A program made the position numbers and the translations under genes. The notes under the pieces were generated by a model. The model saw nothing but the letters and a program-made list of their open reading frames with translations, had not been told where the DNA came from and did not search any database. From the NCBI GenBank assembly GCA_965372385.1, contig CBDVCD010000106.1:1-10655 (forward strand): a DNA stretch of 10,655 nt. The letters are read 5' to 3'. The stretch is from JASJBU01 sp965372385 (GTDB taxonomy: Bacteria; Pseudomonadota; Gammaproteobacteria; Chromatiales; Chromatiaceae). Each line of letters opens with the position of its first letter. The stretch's first letter is position 1. Positions 5,907-10,655 of this stretch are shown here, one piece after another.

Positions 5907-6392
5907 CTACTCGAAGATCTCCACCAGCATGCCGTTCTCCACCTGCTCGAACAGTTCGATCAGGTCCCGGTTGCGCATCCGGATACAACCGTGTGAAACC
6001 GGCAGCCCCATCGGCGCGCTATCCGGACAACCATGAATGTAGATATACCGCCGCAGACTATCCACCAAACCACCCCGATTGAAACCCCATTCCAGGCCGG
6101 TCAGCCAGATGATCCGGGTCAGAATCCAGTCACGCTCAGGATGAGCCTGCGCCAATTGGGGGGTATAGATCTCGCCGGTCGAACGTCTTCCAACAAATAC
6201 GCTGTTCTCCACACATCCCGCCCCGATCTTCAAACGTACCCGATGCCGCCCTCTTGGGGTACAGCCACTGCCGGTGTGCTCTCCCGACCCATTCAGCGCA
6301 GTTGAGACTGGATAGCTGAGCAGCTCCTGACCCTGCTGCAACAACTGTAAACGCTGTTCTGTGAGGTCAATGCGCAGCAATATTTCCGCCAT
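5907..6392 (-). CDS. YkuD-domain protein without signal peptide (L,D-transpeptidase fold; possible cytoplasmic L,D-carboxypeptidase)
   Basis: This 161-aa protein is a single YkuD domain. The active-site motif is complete: His120 in IHGC, then SHGCIRM with His134, Ser133, the catalytic Cys136 and Arg138. YkuD enzymes cleave or exchange the bond at the third residue of peptidoglycan stem peptides. There is no signal peptide or membrane anchor, so it should stay in the cytoplasm. The same size and organisation are known for the cytoplasmic L,D-carboxypeptidases of the ElsL (Acinetobacter) and LdcV (Vibrio) type, which trim recycled tetrapeptides. The start at 6392 has an AGAGG site 6 nt upstream and overlaps the end of the binding-protein gene by 26 nt. 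Its place between a peptide-binding protein and permeases, and a nagZ in the same region, favour a role in murein-peptide recycling. The function is inferred. Confidence 0.85.
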   Translation of the reverse strand: MAEILLRIDLTEQRLQLLQQGQELLSYPVSTALNGSGEHTGSGCTPRGRHRVRLKIGAGCVENSVFVGRRSTGEIYTPQLAQAHPERDWILTRIIWLTGLEWGFNRGGLVDSLRRYIYIHGCPDSAPMGLPVSHGCIRMRNRDLIELFEQVENGMLVEIFE

Positions 6393-7908
6393 TCGAGGCC
6401 TCTGTGGTTTGGCGAAAGTTTACCTGCTTGAGTCCATCATAATTCCCGTCCGGTATCAGTCGATATCCTGTGATCTCTTTGCGGCTTGCCGCCAGATGAT
6501 CCTCATACCAGAGCGGAACATAGGGCAGATCGTCATGCAGTATCCGCTGGATCCGGCGATAGTTACCCGCAAGCGCTTCCAGGGAGTACTGCCGTTCCGC
6601 CTGATCCAGCAGTTCATCCACCTGTTTATTACTGTAACGCCCCCGGTTGGCACCGTTGGGCGGTATGGAGTCCGAGGCGAAGATATAGCGGAAACTGTCC
6701 GGTGTGCGCAGGCCGACCCAGGTCAAGCTGTAGAGCTGAAACCGGCCCGCCTTGATATCCCCAAAGAAGGTTCCCCAGTCATAGCTGCGCAGGTCCACCT
6801 CGATCCCCACCGAATTTAACTGGCTCTGAATGATGGTGGCCAGCCGGATGCGGAATGGGTCACTGGAGGTCTTATAGACCAGTTGCAACGGGTTCTCCTC
6901 AGTGTAACCCGCCTGTTTGAGCAGGCTTCTTGCCTGTTCAGGCGCATAGGGAATGGGTTCCAATTCGTCGCTGCCGGCCCAATGCTCCGGTGGAAAGAGG
7001 GCCTCGGCGGTGCGGGCACTCCGGTTCATCACCTGTTGGATGATAGTCTCACGATCGATCGCATGGGCGATCGCCCGACGCACCAATGGGTCAGCCGTTG
7101 CGCTATCCTGCATATTGAAACCAAGATATGAGAAATTGATTCCTTCCAATTGATTTATCACTATTTCTTTACTTGATTTAAGATAGCCGATCAGTTCGGG
7201 CGAGAGGTCGTTCTGCAACAGGTGGATCTCCCCACGCAGCAGTTTCAAGACCCGCACCGTGGGATTCTTCACCTCGAGCATCTCGAAGCGCTGGCGGTCA
7301 TGACGTCGTTGCAACACCAATCGGCCGGGTTCAGGCCGATCGATGAAGACAAAATCGCCACTACCCACCGGTGCCGTCTCAAAGGGATGTTTGGCCGCAA
7401 TCAACCTGGCCGGCAGGATCTCCAGAATCAGATAGGCAGGAAACAGAGGATCCGATCGGTTCAGATGGAAATCGATGGTTTTCCCATCCACCACTACCAC
7501 CCTTTCGATCAAACCAAGGGCTGCACGATGCGGTGAGGCATTGGCCGGATCGATGACGAAGCGATAGGTTGCCACCACATCCTCCGCCATGACGGGTAAG
7601 CCATTGCTGAAGCGGGAACCAGGTTGGTGCAGGTGGAACCGGTAGTGGGTTGGTGAGATTCGCTGCCAGTCAGCGATGCCGGGTATCGGCATGCTCCGCT
7701 CATCAAACTCCACCAGACGCTGATAGAGCAGACGGTTGATGCGCGCCGAAGTGGCGTCGGTCGCAAAGCGGGGGTCGAGATTCAAGGGGGCCTTGGCGAG
7801 CCCCATGCGGATGGTTTGCTGATCAGGCGCTTCACCACAGGCAGAGAGCAGCAACAAGACCACGACAAACCGCAATGTCTGTCGCGGGATTGACTGATTA
7901 CCAATCAC
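6367..7908 (-). CDS. Peptide ABC transporter substrate-binding lipoprotein (SBP family 5)
   Basis: This 513-aa exported lipoprotein would capture oligopeptides for the permeases encoded downstream. A short signal peptide (hydrophobic FVVVLLLL) ends in the lipobox LSAC, so Cys24 should be lipidated. The mature part follows SBP_bac_5 order: an N-terminal lobe opening (LNLDPRFATDATSARINRLLYQRLVEF), the FSNGLPVMAEDVVATYRFV signature near residues 100-120, the LVRRAIAHAIDRETIIQQV hinge region and a C-terminal lobe ending WYEDHLAASRKEITGY. The bound peptide cannot be told from sequence; the adjacent YkuD gene suggests murein peptides. The start is GTG at 7908, overlapping the CYTH gene by 11 nt with no strong ribosome site, which suggests coupling. 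A TTG 11 codons further in is possible but would leave a very short signal sequence. Confidence 0.9.
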   Translation of the reverse strand: MIGNQSIPRQTLRFVVVLLLLSACGEAPDQQTIRMGLAKAPLNLDPRFATDATSARINRLLYQRLVEFDERSMPIPGIADWQRISPTHYRFHLHQPGSRFSNGLPVMAEDVVATYRFVIDPANASPHRAALGLIERVVVVDGKTIDFHLNRSDPLFPAYLILEILPARLIAAKHPFETAPVGSGDFVFIDRPEPGRLVLQRRHDRQRFEMLEVKNPTVRVLKLLRGEIHLLQNDLSPELIGYLKSSKEIVINQLEGINFSYLGFNMQDSATADPLVRRAIAHAIDRETIIQQVMNRSARTAEALFPPEHWAGSDELEPIPYAPEQARSLLKQAGYTEENPLQLVYKTSSDPFRIRLATIIQSQLNSVGIEVDLRSYDWGTFFGDIKAGRFQLYSLTWVGLRTPDSFRYIFASDSIPPNGANRGRYSNKQVDELLDQAERQYSLEALAGNYRRIQRILHDDLPYVPLWYEDHLAASRKEITGYRLIPDGNYDGLKQVNFRQTTEASNGGNIAAH

Positions 7909-8365
7909 AATAGGGGTGTTTCACCAGACTGGCATTGTAGTACCTGGGATCGCCGGAGACCTCTTCGTCTGCCCACTCCGGCATCTCGAAGGTTTCATCT
8001 TCCGAGGAGAGTTCAAGCTCCGCCACGATCAGACCTTCATTGTCACCATGGAAGATATCCAGCTCCCAGATGTGGCCACCGCAGCGCACCTTGTAACGCA
8101 CCTTGTCGATTACTGATCCGGCAGTCAGATGGGCCAACATCTCCTCCCCATCCATCAAGGGTATCTCATACTCGTATTCACTGCGTCTGATACCGACCGT
8201 GGTGCTCTTGATATTCAGATGGGCCTTACCCTTGGCCACCCGCACGCGGATGCTGGCATTCGCGACCGTTGCCAGATAGCCCTGTTTCATGACCGCTTCC
8301 GACTCCACAGCATCCTTCCATTTATTATTCTTTACCAGAAACTTACGTTCTATTTCTATAGCCAT
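7898..8365 (-). CDS. CYTH domain protein (triphosphate tunnel metalloenzyme family)
   Basis: This 155-aa soluble protein opens with the diagnostic EIERKFLV (ExExK at residues 4-8). Charged, alternating strands line the tunnel: SIRVRVAKGKAHLNIKS, EYEYEIPL, KVRYKVRCGGHIWELDIF and IVAELELSSEDE. Bacterial proteins of this short, single-domain size include inorganic tripolyphosphatases such as that of Nitrosomonas; some CYTH proteins act on thiamine triphosphate or make cAMP, so the substrate cannot be fixed here. The ATG at 8365 has GGAAAG 8 nt upstream. It is the first gene of the overlapping transporter operon, its stop codon lying inside the start of the binding-protein gene. The nested palindrome at 8382-8486 is immediately upstream, so the operon promoter must lie inside that element or further upstream. 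Confidence 0.9.
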   Translation of the reverse strand: MAIEIERKFLVKNNKWKDAVESEAVMKQGYLATVANASIRVRVAKGKAHLNIKSTTVGIRRSEYEYEIPLMDGEEMLAHLTAGSVIDKVRYKVRCGGHIWELDIFHGDNEGLIVAELELSSEDETFEMPEWADEEVSGDPRYYNASLVKHPYCDW

Positions 8366-8381
8366 TTATGAATCTTTCCAC

Positions 8382-8486
8382 AAGTAATTGCATACGAGTG
8401 ATCGTGACCGTCGGTGGGAGGGAACCCACCGTCGAGCGTACAGGACGTATTCACAGCGTGTCCCGATCACTCGTATGCAATTACTT
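8382..8486. repeat. Nested palindromic element with perfect 23-bp arms
   Basis: The arms at 8382-8404 and 8464-8486 are perfect 23-bp inverted repeats (core TAATTGCATACGAGTGATCG). The 59-bp interior contains a second hairpin, CGGTGGG (8412-8418) with CCCACCG (8425-8431), extendable by two pairs past one mismatch. A third, weaker GGAC/GTCC pairing lies at 8443-8463. Folded, it would be a three-way junction. It fills almost the whole gap between rlmD (15 nt away) and the CYTH gene (16 nt away). Plus-strand T residues follow the right arm (8485-8489), but no plus-strand gene precedes it. It resembles REP/ERIC-type intergenic repeats or a small structured RNA; no second copy is in the window. Confidence 0.85.
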
Positions 8487-8501
8487 TTTCAATTAGTCGT
8501 A

Positions 8502-9833
8502 TCAACTCTTTTCAAACAGGGCAATCGACTCCACATGGGCCGTATGGGGAAACATATCCATGACCCCGGCACTGATCAGCCGGTAGCCCAGATCATGCAC
8601 CAGGATACCCGCGTCCCGCGCCAGGGTGCCCGGATAGCAGGAGACATAGACGATGCGCTCCACCCCCAGCCTGGGCAAGTGTTCCAGGATCTCTTGAGCG
8701 CCACTGCGGGGCGGGTCGAGCAGCACCTTGTTGAAACGATCCAACAGCCAGGGTTCATTCTCCAAGGGTTCATAGAGGTTGGCGGTATAGAAACGGGCAT
8801 TACCGATATGATTAAGTTCGGCGTTCTGCCGCGCGCGCGCCACCAAACTGGCATCCCCTTCGACCCCGATTACCTCACCCGCTCGCCGGGCCAGGGGCAG
8901 GGTGAAGTTGCCCAGGCCGCAAAACAGATCCAACACCCGGTCCGCCGGTTCCAACTCCAACATCTCCACCGCCCGGCGCACCATCTGCCGGTTGATGTCG
9001 GTATTCACCTGGGTGAAGTCATTGGGCAGGAAGTGCAGGGTCAGATCGAAATCGGGCAGTTGATAGAAGAGATCCACCGGCTCGCCGGAAAGCGGCTGGA
9101 CCGTCTCCAAACCACCCTCCTGCTGGTAGATCACCACATCATGCCGGGGACCGAATGCCTCGAGCTTGCGGCGATCCTCCTCGCTGGGTGACTCCAGCAG
9201 GCGAAAGATCAAGACACAGACCGAATCCCCCATGGCCATCTCGATCTGGGGAATCTGGCGGTGGATGGAGAGACCATCGATCAATTCACTCAGAGCGGGA
9301 AGCAGTTCACCCACCCGGGGATGCAGGATCTGGCAGCTGTCGATGTCAGCGACATAGGAGGAGCCTCGCTCCCGAAAGCCAACCAGGGTTCCCCCCTTCT
9401 TTGGCACATAGCGGACCCCGAGTCGTGCCTTGCGGCGATAACCCCAGCGGGATTCACCCACCAGCGGCGGCAGGATCTCAGCGGGCTGCACCTTGCCGAC
9501 ATGCCGCAGGGTATCCAGCATCGCCTGCTGTTTGGCGCGTACCTGAGCCTGCGGGTCCTGGTGTTGCAGACTACAGCCGCCGCAGACACCGAACTGGCTG
9601 CAGCGAGGTTCGACCCGCTCCGGTGAGGCCTTGACTACCTCCACGACCCGGCCCTCGTCATATTTACGCCGCCGGCTGGTATAGAGAAAGCGGACCCGCT
9701 CTCCCGCTAGTGATCCATACACGAAGGTCGCCTTGCCATCGATGTGGGCAACCCCCTTGCCATCATGGGTCAGGGATTCGATTTCCGCCTCAACGGGCTC
9801 TGTTGGCAAAGGTTTACGGCGGGAACGCCCCAT
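8502..9833 (-). CDS. rlmD: 23S rRNA (uracil(1939)-C(5))-methyltransferase RlmD
   Basis: RlmD uses S-adenosylmethionine to methylate C5 of U1939 in 23S rRNA and carries a 4Fe-4S cluster. The 443-aa protein has the expected order. A TRAM domain comes first (about residues 12-68, with HDGKGVAHIDGKATFV). The cluster cysteines are Cys78, Cys84, Cys87 and Cys166. Next comes the SAM-binding motif DLFCGLGNFTLPLA (roughly 303-316), then LLDPPRSGA and the catalytic cysteine near residue 399 in VSCYPGTLARD. The ending HTAHVESIALF is typical of the family. The ATG at 9833 has AGGAAGAG just upstream. It follows the DUF1318 gene after 65 nt with no terminator visible, so the two may be cotranscribed. Nothing is missing or odd. 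Confidence 0.95.
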   Translation of the reverse strand: MGRSRRKPLPTEPVEAEIESLTHDGKGVAHIDGKATFVYGSLAGERVRFLYTSRRRKYDEGRVVEVVKASPERVEPRCSQFGVCGGCSLQHQDPQAQVRAKQQAMLDTLRHVGKVQPAEILPPLVGESRWGYRRKARLGVRYVPKKGGTLVGFRERGSSYVADIDSCQILHPRVGELLPALSELIDGLSIHRQIPQIEMAMGDSVCVLIFRLLESPSEEDRRKLEAFGPRHDVVIYQQEGGLETVQPLSGEPVDLFYQLPDFDLTLHFLPNDFTQVNTDINRQMVRRAVEMLELEPADRVLDLFCGLGNFTLPLARRAGEVIGVEGDASLVARARQNAELNHIGNARFYTANLYEPLENEPWLLDRFNKVLLDPPRSGAQEILEHLPRLGVERIVYVSCYPGTLARDAGILVHDLGYRLISAGVMDMFPHTAHVESIALFEKS

Positions 9834-9898
9834 CTCTCTTCCTGTCTATCGGCTTGGGATGCAAGGAGGGAATTCTACTCCCATATCCTGAATGCTGG

Positions 9899-10501
9899 CT
9901 ATTTCTGTAGCCAGGCACCCTTGCTGTCCTGATACCACCAACCCTTGGCCGCATTGCTCACCCAGGTCTTGGCGAATGTCTGACGTACATCCTTCTCCCA
10001 CTCGGGATGGCCATTGGCGCGAGCAATCTCCTTGTACAGCCGGTCACGGTCCTGGTTTTCCGCCTTCACCAGGTTTTTCACTTGGCCCCGTTGCTTGAGC
10101 GGCACCGCCGCCAGATCGCGGATACCGACCCGGGCATCCCGGGTAAAGCCAATGGCGCCACTCTGATAATACCCTCTCAGTGAAGCATGGCGCTGTTTCA
10201 TCGAGGCTTGCAGTTTCCGTACCCCAGGTGTATTCGCCTCAAACTTCGGTTGAGCGGCCTCGGCCGGACTGATCAGTAGATCGATCAGGTTGAAGGCAAT
10301 GGCCCGATCGGCCGGGATGAAGTGCCTGGATTGATCGTCACTGCCTGGGGGCTGTTGTTTTGCCCCTTCACCGAGGATGTCATCGACGATCTGCTCCGCC
10401 GCTTCTCTGGCTTCCGCGGAGGGGAAGTAGATATTGATGGTGACACAGGCGACCAGGAAGATCATACCGACAACAATAGATGTGACTCTGAGTAATTTCA
10501 T
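9899..10501 (-). CDS. DUF1318 (YdbL-like) lipoprotein
   Basis: This 200-aa protein has a signal peptide with a lipobox-like LVAC, so Cys19 is the likely lipidated residue. It is followed by VTINIYFPSAEAREAAEQIVDDIL, which is common at the start of long DUF1318 proteins. The C-terminal half (about 95-200) is the DUF1318 domain, with SLRGYYQSGAIGFTRDARVGI, ENQDRDRLYKEIARANGHPE and a tryptophan-rich end GWWYQDSKGAWLQ. In E. coli, YdbL is a smaller periplasmic protein linked to YdbH and YnbE, which bridge the envelope for lipid transport. No ydbH or ynbE homologue is visible here, although they could lie beyond the window. The ATG at 10501 has GAGGAG 6 nt upstream. Family assignment is good; the lipid-transport role is by analogy. 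Confidence 0.85.
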   Translation of the reverse strand: MKLLRVTSIVVGMIFLVACVTINIYFPSAEAREAAEQIVDDILGEGAKQQPPGSDDQSRHFIPADRAIAFNLIDLLISPAEAAQPKFEANTPGVRKLQASMKQRHASLRGYYQSGAIGFTRDARVGIRDLAAVPLKQRGQVKNLVKAENQDRDRLYKEIARANGHPEWEKDVRQTFAKTWVSNAAKGWWYQDSKGAWLQK

Positions 10502-10580
10502 ATCAGGCTCCTCGTTTAAATCCGGACCAAGGCAAACACACCCATGGGTTGCTAGAGAACCTCAATTTATAGAAGTTCCC
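10502..10580 (-). other. Upstream region of the DUF1318 gene
   Basis: This region separates the gene from MITE copy 3. On the minus strand it has a TATAAA (10568-10573 area) that could act as -10, but no convincing -35 at 16-18 bp; that place falls inside the MITE terminus. Any promoter here is tentative. Confidence 0.25.
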
Positions 10581-10655
10581 TTTAGGGCCACGGAAAAAAC
10601 GATTTGTCCTATCTCACGCCCCTCTTCGGGCAATCTTTGGACGATTTTCAATCGC
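10581..10655 (-). mobile_element. MITE-like element, copy 3 (inverted, cut by window end)
   Basis: The reverse complement of 10581-10655 matches positions 147 down to 73 of copy 1 at 72 of 75 bases with no gaps. The element proper ends at the AGGG of 10584. It is in the opposite orientation to copies 1 and 2. The rest lies outside the window. Confidence 0.85.

Noticed and set aside
5896..5988. Upstream extension of the DppB-like permease
   Set aside because: It lies within the YkuD gene in another frame and does not resemble a permease; the ATG at 5895 gives the usual N-terminus.
8388..9191. A 267-codon plus-strand open frame over rlmD
   Set aside because: It is antisense to a clearly complete RlmD, starts inside the nested palindrome and has no ribosome site or recognisable motif.
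1..10655. CRISPR array, tRNA, defence island or prophage
   Set aside because: There are no short regularly spaced repeats, no tRNA cloverleaf was recognised, and every gene is a housekeeping, envelope or transport type; the repeats present are dispersed and palindromic.

Overview
The window reads as chromosomal DNA of a gammaproteobacterium. NagZ, the phosphoribosyltransferase and the MtnP/MTIP-type phosphorylase resemble gammaproteobacterial proteins, RlmD is of the Fe-S type, and the DUF1318 lipoprotein belongs to a proteobacterial family. A member of the sulfur-oxidising Chromatiales-like lineages would fit, but that is inference; no taxonomic marker was compared. All but one of the protein genes lie on the minus strand. 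The window looks like ordinary core genome broken up by small palindromic elements.

Layout from left to right. Positions 1-144 hold a partial copy of a short inverted-repeat element. Next come a methylthioinosine/methylthioadenosine phosphorylase (229-975), a hemerythrin-like protein with its own terminator (1199-1645), a hypoxanthine-type phosphoribosyltransferase (1893-2444) and nagZ (2453-3502). A divergent, secreted FliL-like protein (3608-4003) is the only plus-strand gene. A complete 182-bp MITE-like element (4003-4184) fills the space between it and the next, convergent gene. From there a tight minus-strand operon runs back to 8365. In transcription order it encodes a CYTH protein, a peptide-binding lipoprotein, a signal-less YkuD enzyme and two Dpp/Opp-type permeases, with overlaps or an 11-nt gap between genes. 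Upstream of it lie a nested palindrome (8382-8486), rlmD (8502-9833) and a DUF1318 (YdbL-like) lipoprotein gene (9899-10501). The window ends inside a third, inverted copy of the MITE-like element (10581-10655).

Two themes connect the genes. The first is recovery of small molecules. NagZ removes GlcNAc from anhydro-muropeptides. The YkuD protein lacks a signal peptide, and so resembles cytoplasmic L,D-carboxypeptidases of murein recycling. It is encoded inside a peptide-uptake operon that has no ATPase gene here. The phosphorylase and phosphoribosyltransferase together form a purine salvage route from methylthioinosine to hypoxanthine to IMP.

The second theme is small palindromic DNA. There are three copies of one MITE-like family, one of which supplies the stop codon and last residues of the DppC-like permease. 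There is also an unrelated nested palindrome with perfect 23-bp arms between rlmD and the CYTH gene. I found no CRISPR array, tRNA, rRNA, intact transposase or obvious defence system. The strongest candidates for something undescribed are the two palindromic elements, the YkuD/peptide-transporter association and the hemerythrin-fold protein with a degenerate metal site.
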